Of a stretch of 64,000 nt of DNA, positions 1-8,904 are shown piece by piece. The translations under genes were made by a program, and so were the position numbers. Origin of the DNA: Shewanella acanthi. GTDB taxonomy: Bacteria > Pseudomonadota > Gammaproteobacteria > Enterobacterales > Shewanellaceae. Every line of letters starts with the position of its first letter. Position 1 is the first letter of the stretch. Under the pieces are notes generated by a model, which had not been told where the DNA came from, did no database searches, and saw nothing but the letters and a program-made list of their open reading frames with translations. The stretch covers positions 2,294,001 through 2,358,000 of the forward strand of contig NZ_CP080413.1 of NCBI RefSeq assembly GCF_019457475.1, in the 5' to 3' direction.

Positions 1-1486
1 AGAAGGTCCCTGTTAAACTCGAGAAGTCAGTTTTCTTCTCGGCTTTTTTATCTTCAGACAGGTCACCCTTTAATTTTGCCTGGGCACCACGGATCATCTG
101 CGGAATATTCACCCCATAAAGAGCACCATCAGTGATATCAAACTTGCCCGTAGCGAGCAGGTTTTTCTTTAATTGTTCGGGGATAAGGCTGTTACCACTG
201 CCCTTCACTTCGATATTGGCAGCACCTGCGAGTATGTCCACATCGGCCGAATCCATTAGCAATGGGCGAATTTGAATGCCACTGATCTTCTTATCAAACT
301 GATAACTGGCGACGGGATGACGAGCATCGAGCTGAGCATTTGCCAATACACTGCCTTGATACAGTTCGGCTTTTAGCTGCTTGAGGTTAACCATGCCATT
401 TTGAATTCCCAGTTCGACAGCCCAATTTTGGGTCGCAATATTGAGGACTTTGACCGATTTAACCTTCAATTTAACACTCAGATCTAGCGTCTTGAGAGCC
501 GTTAAATCAGGTTCGCTCATGACACTTGCTTTTTCACTATCTGCAGCGGTCTGCTCGGATGGAGATTGAGGTAAAAGCGCATCTAAATCGACATCGCCAA
601 CATCAAGCTCACCTTTTATTTGTGGGATTTTAGCGCCGAAATTAACTGAAGCGCTCCCCGTTGCATTGATATTCGCCGCACTAAGCTGACTAATTTGCGC
701 CGACAACTGCTGTTTGTTGAGATCGAGTGCAGCGCTTAAATCTAACTTAGCTTCAAGTGTATTGTTGGGGATCCCCTCACCTTCAACTTGCGATTGAGTC
801 GAAAACTTTTCTAGCTGTAACTGACTAAAGTCGTTGCTCAGTTTAATTTGCCCACTACCTTTGCTTGCCAGTTTCATATCCGTTAGTGATGCGGTGAGTT
901 CATATTCCAAGTCCGCAAATTGGTCGAGGGAAAACCTGCCTAAGGTTAATTTTTTAAGGGTTAAGGTTTGTGTTTGTCCCTGAGTTTCATCAATCAGATT
1001 AATTTCGGTGTTAAGAATTGAAACGCCGCCCACATCGAGGCTCGCCAATTGGGCATTGGCTTGAGTCGTTGTCTTATCAGCCTGCTTTGAGCCATTGCCT
1101 GAAAGCCCATCGAAACTCGAGCTACCATTTTTACGACTGACAAGATTGAATTTCGCGCCATCCAAACTCAATAATGCCACTTGGATTTGCTTACTTATTA
1201 ATGGCATTAACTCCACTTCCGCAACGGCTTGATTGACTTCAAGCATGGATTTGGGCTCAAACCCTTCGGGATTTGAAAAGGTGACACCGCCTAAATTAAT
1301 CCCAACGGTCGGAAAAAAAGTCCAAGTTAAGTCATCTGCAATGACTAGCTCACGGCCAGTTTGCTTTTTAACCGCATCAACAATTGCGGGTTTAAAATCA
1401 TTAGGGTCGAAAAATACCGTGAGATATAAGGTGACGGCCAATACCAATATCACCACAATGCCAAGAAGCCACTTAATGAATTTCAT
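1..1486 (-). CDS. AsmA family protein (3' end outside window)
   Basis: The minus-strand frame is open from a start at 1486 to the window edge, giving about 495 residues of the N-terminal part. It begins MKFIKWLLGIVVILV, a short basic N-terminus followed by one transmembrane segment. The next residues (FFDPNDFKPAIVDAVKKQTG) are the typical AsmA opening. The rest is long and beta-rich without catalytic motifs, as usual in this family of inner-membrane-anchored periplasmic proteins linked to lipid transport and outer-membrane assembly. It is transcribed in the same direction as the RraA-like gene just upstream. The C-terminus is missing only because of the window boundary. Function within the AsmA group cannot be assigned. 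Confidence 0.85.
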   Translation of the reverse strand, partial: MKFIKWLLGIVVILVLAVTLYLTVFFDPNDFKPAIVDAVKKQTGRELVIADDLTWTFFPTVGINLGGVTFSNPEGFEPKSMLEVNQAVAEVELMPLISKQIQVALLSLDGAKFNLVSRKNGSSSFDGLSGNGSKQADKTTTQANAQLASLDVGGVSILNTEINLIDETQGQTQTLTLKKLTLGRFSLDQFADLEYELTASLTDMKLASKGSGQIKLSNDFSQLQLEKFSTQSQVEGEGIPNNTLEAKLDLSAALDLNKQQLSAQISQLSAANINATGSASVNFGAKIPQIKGELDVGDVDLDALLPQSPSEQTAADSEKASVMSEPDLTALKTLDLSVKLKVKSVKVLNIATQNWAVELGIQNGMVNLKQLKAELYQGSVLANAQLDARHPVASYQFDKKISGIQIRPLLMDSADVDILAGAANIEVKGSGNSLIPEQLKKNLLATGKFDITDGALYGVNIPQMIRGAQAKLKGDLSEDKKAEKKTDFSSLTGTF

Positions 1487-1529
1487 ACAAACATCCTTAT
1501 CAATCGCAACTAAAATGGTAACTCTAACC

Positions 1530-2024
1530 CTAGTTGATTTGCGTTAAATCTAGCAACTCCCCGCTCAATGCCACGCCATTTTTATCGGCGTAGAGTGTCA
1601 TACCTGGCTTAATCAACACATTGGCAATTTCAACGGTCACATTTATCTGTCCTTGATTTAATTTTTCCGTTTTAATCGGCATCGCGCCTAGGGCAAATAC
1701 ACCAAGATCAAAGGTTGCTATTTTGGCGGCATCCCTAACATAACCATTTATCACAACGCCCTGCCAGCCATTGTCGACCGCGCTTTGGGCGATTAAATCA
1801 CCTAACAACGCCCGACGATTAGAGCCTCCCCCATCGACGACTAATACTTTTCCTTTACCGGGTTGTGAAAGTATCTCTTTGACCTTAGAGTTATCTTCAA
1901 AGCATTTGACTGTCACCACTTCACCCCAAAATAAGGGCTTGCCACCATAGGATTTAAATGCGAGAGGAAGATATGTCATTTCAGCTGGAAATTGGTCGAA
2001 TAAATCAGGCAGTAGATCAAGCAT
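1530..2024 (-). CDS. RraA-family protein (putative aldolase / RNase E regulator-like)
   Basis: A 164-residue protein of normal RraA length, with AAGGAG upstream of the ATG. The block VKCFEDN followed by VLVVDGGGS and RRAL matches the conserved core of RraA, which binds RNase E and inhibits it in E. coli. This copy also has the GDLIAQSA and GYVRD segments. In the related 4-hydroxy-4-methyl-2-oxoglutarate aldolase branch, these carry the metal-binding and catalytic residues that E. coli RraA has lost. So it may be an enzyme rather than the RNase E regulator; the sequence alone does not decide. It lies 44 bases upstream of the AsmA-like gene on the same strand and may be cotranscribed with it. 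Confidence 0.8.
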   Translation of the reverse strand: MLDLLPDLFDQFPAEMTYLPLAFKSYGGKPLFWGEVVTVKCFEDNSKVKEILSQPGKGKVLVVDGGGSNRRALLGDLIAQSAVDNGWQGVVINGYVRDAAKIATFDLGVFALGAMPIKTEKLNQGQINVTVEIANVLIKPGMTLYADKNGVALSGELLDLTQIN

Positions 2025-2242
2025 TTGAATCTCCTTTTCTATAAAAATTTAGACTACTGAATATTATCTCGGTGAACAAGCTTAATAGGAATTGAATGAC
2101 CTTTAATATTTTTTACACAAGTATGACTTGGTGTGTATTGATTTAACGATTATAATTTCCCTTTGTAATTCGCCGCGATTCCCTTCATGGCCAATAAAAT
2201 TTCTTTCAGCTTATTAAATTTTTGTATTTAAGCGAGCAGTTA

Positions 2243-2563
2243 ATGACAACAGATCTCGATTTAAGTAGCGCTATCGCTGCGTTAGATGAATATGGATATG
2301 ACAAAAAAGCTTCAATGGATTTGGAGCAAGCTCGAAATAAGCAACAAATGGGAAAATATCTCAAATCCCTAGATTACAGTTTACGCCGCTTGCAGGTATT
2401 GCAGGAGACCGTAAATGAACTTGTTGAAGAGAAGAAGCATCAGCTCGCACAACAGGAAAGTATTCAAACCTATAAAACTAAAATCATTAATCTTTCAAGA
2501 GAGCTTAATCTCTCCTACGAAGAAGTGGTTGCGATTATGGCGAAGCTGCCAAAATCTAAATAA
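2243..2563 (+). CDS. Small coiled-coil protein of unknown function
   Basis: 106 residues from the ATG at 2243; a TTG at 2222 in the same frame would add seven residues and is less likely. The protein is charged and helical. A long coiled-coil-prone stretch (about residues 30-80, rich in K, E, Q and L) is followed by a short segment, ELNLSYEEVVAIM, and a basic end (KLPKSK). The layout recalls the oligomerisation half of H-NS-like proteins without a recognisable DNA-binding domain, but this is only a resemblance in composition. It stands alone, divergent from the RraA-like gene and convergent with the DUF885 gene. No function is assigned. Confidence 0.6.
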   Translation: MTTDLDLSSAIAALDEYGYDKKASMDLEQARNKQQMGKYLKSLDYSLRRLQVLQETVNELVEEKKHQLAQQESIQTYKTKIINLSRELNLSYEEVVAIMAKLPKSK

Positions 2564-2701
2564 CCGATAGGTATGTTCTCCTACTATTGGGTTATTTTAA
2601 TTTTGAATTCACCCTTGGTCTTATTCCGTTCTGCCAATATAATGACGAATACTTGACTAAGTGTATTTATCTCAAAATCAAATATCTAACCTACATTCGG
2701 T

Positions 2702-2733
2702 AAAAAATAAGGCGCTGTGTTAGCGCCTTATTT
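2702..2733 (-). terminator. Intrinsic terminator of the DUF885 gene
   Basis: An AAGGCGCT/AGCGCCTT stem with a five-base loop is followed on the minus strand by ATTTTTTA. It lies 13 bases beyond the stop codon of the DUF885 gene. Confidence 0.75.
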
Positions 2734-2745
2734 CCATCTTTCGTT

Positions 2746-4515
2746 TTACTTTTCTAACATCAATTGACGAACATATTTAACCGGTGCACTACCGTAACTT
2801 AAAAACTTCTCATGGAAGGTTTTTAAATCAAACTCATTGCCCTTGAGTTGTTTATACTCTTCACGGAAATCATAAATTTCACGGTAACCGGAATAATAGC
2901 TCGCGAGTTGGACTTGGCTTAGGGTTGCACGGCGCCATTTACCTTCTGCTTCAGCCGTTTGCTGGAAGGCTTCATCCTTCATTAGCGCAATGGCCTGCGC
3001 CTCCGTCATGCCGTTAACATGGATGCTGTAATCCAAAATGGTGTTACAGATAACGCGCAGGTTCCACTTATAGTACATCAGCCACATTTCTGGCTCGAAA
3101 TTACCATAACCTTCTTCAAGCATCATACGCTCGGTATAAACCGCCCAACCTTCGATCATGGCGCCATTACCAAATAAACTCTTCACGAGACTCGGTGATT
3201 GGTTTGAATACACCAATTGGGTGTAATGGCCAGGAATTGCTTCATGAATATTTAAGATCTGTAGAATCCAATGATTGTATTCACGCAGATAACTTTCAGC
3301 CGACTCATCACTCATACCATCGAGTGGCGTGACGTTATAATAGGTATTACCTTCTTTTTCGTACGGGCCAGGCGCACTGATAGAAGCGCCGGCATAGCCA
3401 CGCATATATTCAGGGGTTTCACGAACCACTAACGGTTTTTTAGGATCTAGCATGACTAATTGTTTTTGATTGACGAAATCAATCAGCTCAGGAATTTGTT
3501 TACGCACTTCGCTCACAAAATCATCACGCTTCACATGCTGGGTCGATAATTTATCAATCAACTGACGAATTGCGATTTTATTATCGCTAGGTTTGACAGT
3601 AGTGAAGTATTTAGGCCACAGCTTATCAGTGATCTTAGCCATTTCGCCCTGTACCCTTTCTTTATCGGCCATCGCCTTTTGATAGAGTTGTTTCGCCGTC
3701 ATGCCCGCTTGAATATCGAAGGCAAATTTTTGCTCGTATAAGGCCTCACCGATTCGGAAACTGCGAGCGCCGTCTTTTTTAAGACCGGTCACTAGATTAT
3801 TTAACCAACTGATCTGCTCATTAATTGCGGCCGTTGCGGCATCGAAACGGGTTTTAAATAGGGCTTTTTCATCCGTAGATAAACCCGAGTCCGCCACTTG
3901 TTTGAGGAGATCTTCTGAAAATACAGAGAATGCCCCTTGGTTTTGTAAAACAGCTAACTCAGAGTGCTCAAGGGTGGGATTTTGAATATTGCTGCGAGCG
4001 GCAGCATAGTAAGCAGGAATGTTTTCCATACGCGCCAAAACAGAACGCAATCTGTCATCGAGCGGGGCAAAATTTTCATTGATGATTTGCGCAAATCCGC
4101 CAGCGATGTTGTAACTTGAAGGATCCCATTGCCACGATTTAAAGGTAGTGATTTCCCAAGCCATGCTGCCGAGTAAATTCTCAATCAGATGATAATCAAT
4201 CAGTTCATTTGAGCTTAATGACTTAGTATCAAACTGCGCTAATTTTGCCTTTTGCGCCTCAACAAAGGCTAAGGTTTTCGCACGGCTCGCTTCATCGGGA
4301 ATTTCTAAAAAACCATCATTCACATGTTTGCCACTGTAAAGTGCCCACGTTGGCGATAACTCCCATAGGGCATCGATAAAGGCACTGCTAAACTGACCAA
4401 ATGAGGCAACTTGCACTTGGCTGGCTTGCGTTGGCGCTGTGGTGCTTTGGCTTTGACAACCCGCAAGGCCGGCGAGCGACAATACCATCGCCAATGAAAG
4501 TGTGGTTTTTTTCAT
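2746..4515 (-). CDS. DUF885 family lipoprotein (putative metallopeptidase)
   Basis: 589 residues. The N-terminus MKKTTLSLAMVLSLAGLAGCQSQ is a lipoprotein signal with a clear lipobox (LAGC), so the mature protein is probably anchored to an envelope membrane facing the periplasm. Near residue 430 it carries HEAIPGHY, the HExxPGH-type motif typical of DUF885. DUF885 proteins resemble gluzincin-type zinc peptidases; substrates are mostly unknown. Length and motif are normal for the family. The start has a good AAAGGA upstream and the gene ends in a clear hairpin terminator, so it looks monocistronic. Family assignment is firm; peptidase activity is inferred. Confidence 0.85.
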   Translation of the reverse strand: MKKTTLSLAMVLSLAGLAGCQSQSTTAPTQASQVQVASFGQFSSAFIDALWELSPTWALYSGKHVNDGFLEIPDEASRAKTLAFVEAQKAKLAQFDTKSLSSNELIDYHLIENLLGSMAWEITTFKSWQWDPSSYNIAGGFAQIINENFAPLDDRLRSVLARMENIPAYYAAARSNIQNPTLEHSELAVLQNQGAFSVFSEDLLKQVADSGLSTDEKALFKTRFDAATAAINEQISWLNNLVTGLKKDGARSFRIGEALYEQKFAFDIQAGMTAKQLYQKAMADKERVQGEMAKITDKLWPKYFTTVKPSDNKIAIRQLIDKLSTQHVKRDDFVSEVRKQIPELIDFVNQKQLVMLDPKKPLVVRETPEYMRGYAGASISAPGPYEKEGNTYYNVTPLDGMSDESAESYLREYNHWILQILNIHEAIPGHYTQLVYSNQSPSLVKSLFGNGAMIEGWAVYTERMMLEEGYGNFEPEMWLMYYKWNLRVICNTILDYSIHVNGMTEAQAIALMKDEAFQQTAEAEGKWRRATLSQVQLASYYSGYREIYDFREEYKQLKGNEFDLKTFHEKFLSYGSAPVKYVRQLMLEK

Positions 4516-4797
4516 TCTTTTATCCTTTTTATCGTTCTGAAGGGTAACAAATGCAAATTAAGGGCGTAATCACTTGATATCCAAGCAGGCCCACAACTCA
4601 AAGTTGAAAAACAAGATGCTAATACAACGAACTAAATCAACATCATAAATTAAAGTGGCTTAATATAATCACATTGCCTCGGGAATTGCAGCTGTGATAG
4701 CTAGGAATACATCGACAGTTACAAATTTGTCATGTCAAAAAGCGAGTTAAGCCTGCCTCGACAGATGAAAGATAATCCCCTATTTCCCCAAGCCTAC

Positions 4798-4806
4798 TGC
4801 TATAAT
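4798..4806 (+). promoter_or_regulatory. Extended -10 promoter element for the RhlE-like helicase
   Basis: TGCTATAAT is a perfect extended -10 (TG, one base, TATAAT). It lies 64-72 bases upstream of the ATG at 4870. It falls inside the longer possible reading frame that starts at 4732, which supports 4870 as the true start. Confidence 0.55.
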
Positions 4807-4869
4807 AGCCTCCTGCTTAACGGTGAATACCATAAACCGTTCGCCAATAAACCTTTATTGAGATCCCCA

Positions 4870-6351
4870 ATGCCATTCTCCCAACTTGGATTAAACAGCG
4901 CGATTGTTAAAGCTGTCACTGAACTTGGTTATTCCAAGCCTACGGCAATACAAACTAAAGCCATTCCGGTCATCCTTTCGGGTAAAAACGTCCTCGCCGC
5001 CGCCCAAACCGGTACAGGTAAAACAGCGAGTTTCGTGCTGCCACTGCTGGAACGGTTCGCCGAATCCCCAAAAATTCGCCCAAAGCGAGTTCGCGCTATT
5101 ATCCTCACACCGACCCGAGAGCTTGCATTACAGGTTGAAGCAAATATCAATCAATATGCAAAGCACTTACCGTTAACGGGCATGGCGATGTACGGCGGTG
5201 TCGACAGTGCGCCACAAAAACGCCGTTTGATTGAAGGTGTTGATCTGTTAGTTGCCACCCCAGGTCGCCTACTGGATATGTATACCCAACGCGCGATTCG
5301 TTTCGATGAAGTCTCGGTGCTCGTTCTCGATGAAGCCGACCGCATGCTCGATATGGGCTTTATCGAGGACATCAACAGCATCATCGAGAAATTGCCTGAA
5401 GATCGCCAAAATTTACTATTTTCGGCGACGCTGTCTAAGCAAGTACGCGCTCTTGCCCGTACCACCATTACCGATGCAATAGAGATTGATGTCAGTAAAA
5501 ACAGCCAAACAGCCCCTAAAATCGAGCAGTGGCTTACCACGGTCGATAAGGACAAAAAGTCTGCACTGTTAAGTCATTTAATAAATGAACAGTCATGGAA
5601 CCAGGCGCTGATTTTTATTCAGACCAAACACGGCGCGGCCAAGCTTGTAAGCCAATTAGAAAAACGCGGTATCGTTGCCGAAGCCTTCCATAGCGGCCGT
5701 AGTCAAGCTATTCGCGAGCAACTGTTGGTTGATTTTAAGGCAGGGAAATTCCCGTTCTTGATTGCGACGGGGGTGGCATCACGGGGGATTGATATCGACT
5801 CTCTCTCTCGCGTAGTGAACTACGATTTACCCGATGAAGCCGATGACTATATCCATCGCATCGGTCGTACTGGCCGCGCAGGCAATCAAGGTGAAGCCAT
5901 CTCCTTTGTGTCCAAAGATGATTTTAAAAATCTCTGTGCCATCGAGCGCCGCCTTGGGCACATTATTGAGCGCCGTGATATCGCAGGTTTTGAGCCTAAA
6001 AAAGCCGTTCCCATTTCGATACTCGACTTTGTGCCCAAAAATAAACCGCCAAAACGTGTCCAAGCGAATGAGCAAGCCGCCTATCAAAGTGCGAAGCCTG
6101 GCACCTTTGAAGTCAGTCAGGCTAAAAAACACCGTAGTGCGAAATCCAAGCCGCCGGTCAAAGATAAGGCCAAGCACAATTCTGCTAACAATGACACGGC
6201 GCAAACAAGCCCATGGCAACAGAGCGGTACACCAACTAGCCATACCATTCAAAAAACGCAGCCTAAGGCTGCCGAAAAAGCCAAGCCATCCGCTGACTCA
6301 AAATCAGAGCAGCCTTTTAATCCATGGCTAAGTGGTCGAAACGATAAATAA
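4870..6351 (+). CDS. rhlE: DEAD-box ATP-dependent RNA helicase, RhlE type
   Basis: 493 residues from the ATG at 4870. The start MPFSQLGLN matches RhlE-type proteins, which open a few residues before the Q motif. An upstream in-frame ATG at 4732 would add 46 residues unlike the family, and a strong extended -10 lies inside that extension. Motifs in order: Q motif (SKPTAIQ), Walker A AAQTGTGKT, PTRELALQ, TPGR, DEAD, SAT, and HRIGRTGR in the second RecA-like domain. The last roughly 120 residues are a basic, low-complexity tail rich in K, P, A and S, probably for RNA contact. RhlE proteins unwind RNA in ribosome assembly and RNA turnover. ppiB follows 31 bases later. Other DEAD-box paralogues are possible, so the symbol is a best guess. 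Confidence 0.88.
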   Translation: MPFSQLGLNSAIVKAVTELGYSKPTAIQTKAIPVILSGKNVLAAAQTGTGKTASFVLPLLERFAESPKIRPKRVRAIILTPTRELALQVEANINQYAKHLPLTGMAMYGGVDSAPQKRRLIEGVDLLVATPGRLLDMYTQRAIRFDEVSVLVLDEADRMLDMGFIEDINSIIEKLPEDRQNLLFSATLSKQVRALARTTITDAIEIDVSKNSQTAPKIEQWLTTVDKDKKSALLSHLINEQSWNQALIFIQTKHGAAKLVSQLEKRGIVAEAFHSGRSQAIREQLLVDFKAGKFPFLIATGVASRGIDIDSLSRVVNYDLPDEADDYIHRIGRTGRAGNQGEAISFVSKDDFKNLCAIERRLGHIIERRDIAGFEPKKAVPISILDFVPKNKPPKRVQANEQAAYQSAKPGTFEVSQAKKHRSAKSKPPVKDKAKHNSANNDTAQTSPWQQSGTPTSHTIQKTQPKAAEKAKPSADSKSEQPFNPWLSGRNDK

Positions 6352-6382
6352 ATACGCTTAAAAGCGAAGAGATAAGAAGATT

Positions 6383-6877
6383 ATGATTATTTTTACCACC
6401 AATTTAGGGGACATTCATATCGAACTGGATATGGAGCGTGCCCCAGTCACCGCGAAAAACTTTATCCGTTATTGCGAAGAAGGCTTTTACGAGCACACGA
6501 TTTTTCACCGCGTGATCAAAGGTTTTATGATCCAAGGTGGTGGCTTTACTGCCAAGATGAAAGAAAAGCCGACCCACGCTCCTATCGTAAATGAAGCCAA
6601 CAAGGGACTGTCGAACAGCTTTGGTACCATTGCCATGGCTCGCACCGATGCGCCACATTCTGCAACCGCGCAGTTTTTTATCAATACCGCCAATAATGAT
6701 TTTCTGGATCACACAGCCACCACCAATCAAGGCTGGGGTTATGCGGTTTTTGGCAAGGTGACTGAAGGTCTCGATATTGTGCTCGACATTGAAAAGGTCA
6801 AAACCACCCGTGTTGCAGGCCACGATGATGTTCCTCGCGAGCCAATCATTATCGAAAAAGTCACTATCGTGCGATAA
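6383..6877 (+). CDS. ppiB: Peptidyl-prolyl cis-trans isomerase B (cyclophilin)
   Basis: 164 residues, the usual length of cytoplasmic PpiB. There is no signal peptide. The cyclophilin core is visible: [15 protein letters not shown] contains the catalytic arginine region, and [17 protein letters not shown] is the substrate-binding segment. It catalyses isomerisation of prolyl peptide bonds to assist folding. It lies 31 bases after the helicase gene on the same strand and may be read from the same transcript. It ends at a strong hairpin terminator shared with the convergent ycgN gene. Assignment is firm. Confidence 0.95.
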   Translation: MIIFTTNLGDIHIELDMERAPVTAKNFIRYCEEGFYEHTIFHRVIKGFMIQGGGFTAKMKEKPTHAPIVNEANKGLSNSFGTIAMARTDAPHSATAQFFINTANNDFLDHTATTNQGWGYAVFGKVTEGLDIVLDIEKVKTTRVAGHDDVPREPIIIEKVTIVR

Positions 6878-6903
6878 ATCCTATTCTCAGACGTTAAGCC
6901 AAT

Positions 6904-6942
6904 AAAAAGGGAGCGCTATTTTTAAGTCGCTCCCTTTTTATT
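6904..6942. terminator. Bidirectional terminator between ppiB and ycgN
   Basis: The 12-bp stem AAAAAGGGAGCG / CGCTCCCTTTTT has T-runs on both strands and lies between two convergent genes. Confidence 0.8.
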
Positions 6943-6992
6943 ACATTGTGACATGCACTTATATTTTGATTATCAATTACCGCCTAGCGGAA

Positions 6993-7433
6993 TTAATCCA
7001 TATCCTTTAGTGGCCAAAGCACAATATGATCTTCAATATCTTTGATACGGCGTTCATCCACCACCTTACCCTGAATCGACATCCCCGTTAAGTGCATAGC
7101 ATCCTTAGAGCCAGTTAACAGCGGATGCCAGCTCGGTAATTCACGCCCTGAGGCGAGTCGCCGATAGGCACAGCTATCCGGTAACCAGGTCAGCTCATTA
7201 ACATTCTCAGGAGTGATGACGGTGCATTGCGGCACATGGGTGAAACGATCGTCGTAGTGCTTACAACTGGCAGTATTGTGATCTAGCAGTTTACAGGCAG
7301 CATTGGTGTAATAAAGCTCTTCGGTTTCATCATCAATTAATTTATTTAAACAACACTTACCACAGCCATCACAGAGTGATTCCCACTCCGTGCTTGTCAT
7401 GTCTGCAAGTGCCTTAGTCTGCCAAAACGCCAT
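6993..7433 (-). CDS. ycgN: YcgN family cysteine-cluster protein
   Basis: 146 residues from the ATG at 7433, which has GGTAAAG just upstream; a TTG at 7445 is the only alternative. The protein opens with [13 protein letters not shown] and carries [12 protein letters not shown], the cysteine cluster of the YkgJ/YcgN group thought to bind zinc or an iron-sulfur cluster. Further cysteines follow (AACKLL, ASCKHY, PQCTVI). Function is unknown. In E. coli ycgN lies near ycgL and minCDE, as here, which supports orthology. An intrinsic terminator separates it from the upstream MltB-like gene, so it probably has its own promoter. Confidence 0.9.
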   Translation of the reverse strand: MAFWQTKALADMTSTEWESLCDGCGKCCLNKLIDDETEELYYTNAACKLLDHNTASCKHYDDRFTHVPQCTVITPENVNELTWLPDSCAYRRLASGRELPSWHPLLTGSKDAMHLTGMSIQGKVVDERRIKDIEDHIVLWPLKDMD

Positions 7434-7452
7434 TTCTTTACCCAATTACCTA

Positions 7453-7480
7453 ATAAAAAGCCCGCTGTTGCGGGCCATTT
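7453..7480 (-). terminator. Intrinsic terminator of the MltB-like gene
   Basis: On the minus strand GCCCGC AACA GCGGGC is followed by TTTTTATTA. It lies 10 bases past the MltB-like stop codon and just ahead of the ycgN start. Confidence 0.75.
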
Positions 7481-7489
7481 TACACGAAT

Positions 7490-8473
7490 TTATGAGTTGT
7501 TTTTAATTCTCTCGGAAAAATGCACTAAGGAGATCCCAAAATAATCCGATGCTTGCCAATGCATCAATGCACGATAGTTACTATAAACCAGGTATTTTCG
7601 TCCTTTCACACCGTCGGGCATGATAAGCGATGCCTTAATATCGTCACGATTGGGCAAATCCGTATTATCAAATCGCCTGACACCAAGTTTCTGCCATTTT
7701 GCGAGGGATTGCGGCTTATCCAAGCCTACCAATCTAATATCAATTTTTGCGGGAACTTGTACTTGGCGCCCCCAAGTATCCTCGCCATTCCAGCCCTGTT
7801 GCTTGAGTAGATTAGCCGCCGAAGCGAAAGCATCGGCAGTGCTATGCCAGATATCGATTCGACCATCACCATCACCGTCTTGGGCGTAGGCAATAAAATC
7901 GCTCGGACTCAATTGGGTTTGCCCCATGGCACCATCCCCATTACTTTTGAGATCGTCAAATTTAGCTTGCTGTTTGTCCAAGATAGTCATTGCCGCTAAA
8001 AATTCCTTGCGATACAGGGCCTCATTCTCACCATTATAGGCCTGAGAAGCCGTGACAGACAGGACTGGATAATTACCGGATGATTCACCAAAGTTAGATA
8101 CCAAGCCCCAAAGCGCGACAATAAAGCGGGGCTGAACCTGATATTTATCGGCAATTCGGTTGAGCAGCTGTTCGTTTTCCTTAAACAGTACCCGCGCGGT
8201 ATCGACTTTCCAATCGGGAATGACTTGAGGCAGATAGGTTTCTAGGGTTTGGGAGGTAGCAGTGTCTTGGCTCGCATTCGCTTTACGAAAGCGTTTAATT
8301 TGCGGGATAGTCGCATCGAGGGTCTGTTGACTGATGCCCTGGGCTTGGGCATCGCGTTTTAACTGAAGCAGATAATCGTCAAAGCTAATCTCTTGCCCTT
8401 GAGCCGTAAGACTAAGTAAAGGCAACACGGTGAGGGTTAACGCATGAAAGCGTTTTTTGATTGTCTTTAACAT
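7490..8473 (-). CDS. MltB-like lytic transglycosylase homologue lacking the catalytic Glu
   Basis: 327 residues with an N-terminal signal peptide (basic MLKTIKKR, hydrophobic core, cleavage near AQGQ), so it acts in the periplasm. The fold of the MltB (GH103) family is clear: PRFIVALWGL, FRKANAS, GDGAMGQTQLSPSDFIAYA and DGDGDGRIDIW, which form the substrate cleft. MltB enzymes cut the MurNAc-GlcNAc bond of peptidoglycan using one glutamate in the motif WG-x-E-[ST]-N-[FW]-G. Here the segment is WGLVSNFG: residue 125 is valine (codon GTA, 8099-8101). One base change from GAA would explain it. All other family landmarks are intact and the frame is undamaged. The protein may be an inactive binding or regulatory homologue, or use another residue. 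Confidence 0.88.
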   Translation of the reverse strand: MLKTIKKRFHALTLTVLPLLSLTAQGQEISFDDYLLQLKRDAQAQGISQQTLDATIPQIKRFRKANASQDTATSQTLETYLPQVIPDWKVDTARVLFKENEQLLNRIADKYQVQPRFIVALWGLVSNFGESSGNYPVLSVTASQAYNGENEALYRKEFLAAMTILDKQQAKFDDLKSNGDGAMGQTQLSPSDFIAYAQDGDGDGRIDIWHSTADAFASAANLLKQQGWNGEDTWGRQVQVPAKIDIRLVGLDKPQSLAKWQKLGVRRFDNTDLPNRDDIKASLIMPDGVKGRKYLVYSNYRALMHWQASDYFGISLVHFSERIKNNS

Positions 8474-8502
8474 CTAACTGTCCGTTGTTATGTTTAATTT
8501 CG

Positions 8503-8781
8503 CTAGTCTTTAATCCCAAGACTTTGTTTGTGCTCAGACAATAAGTTAACCTGCGGCGGCGGAATTTGTAAATAGTAGCCTTGGTCTTCTAATGCCGCTC
8601 TGACCTTTACAATATCGGCAATGCCCAAGGATTCCCTTTTAGCGATCGGAAATACCATCACTAATTGCGGTACGCCAAAAACCTGCATCAGCGCCTCTGG
8701 CACATCATCAAAGCAGTCTCGTTTGTTCACAAATAAATAGGTATCTGCCTTACGGCTACTTTTATATACGGCACATAGCAT
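8503..8781 (-). CDS. ycgL: YcgL domain protein
   Basis: 92 residues from the ATG at 8781 (MLCAVYKSSRKADTYLFV), which is where YcgL proteins normally begin. A weak TTG at 8820 would add 13 residues. The family landmarks YKSSRK, TYLFVNKRD, VPEALMQVFG and the C-terminal GYYLQIPPP are all present. YcgL is a small cytoplasmic protein conserved in gammaproteobacteria, always close to the min genes, with no established biochemical role. It lies upstream of the MltB-like gene on the same strand with about 30 bases between them and probably shares its transcript. It is divergent from minC. Confidence 0.9.
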   Translation of the reverse strand: MLCAVYKSSRKADTYLFVNKRDCFDDVPEALMQVFGVPQLVMVFPIAKRESLGIADIVKVRAALEDQGYYLQIPPPQVNLLSEHKQSLGIKD

Positions 8782-8904
8782 AAGAGTCTCAATATCCAAT
8801 AGTTCAAACTTGCCAGTCAATGGTGCACACTATAACATGGACAACTAGTAATTAATTGTAAAAATCAGCGTACCGACTGATGATTGCTGGAGAATTATTC
8901 TGGG

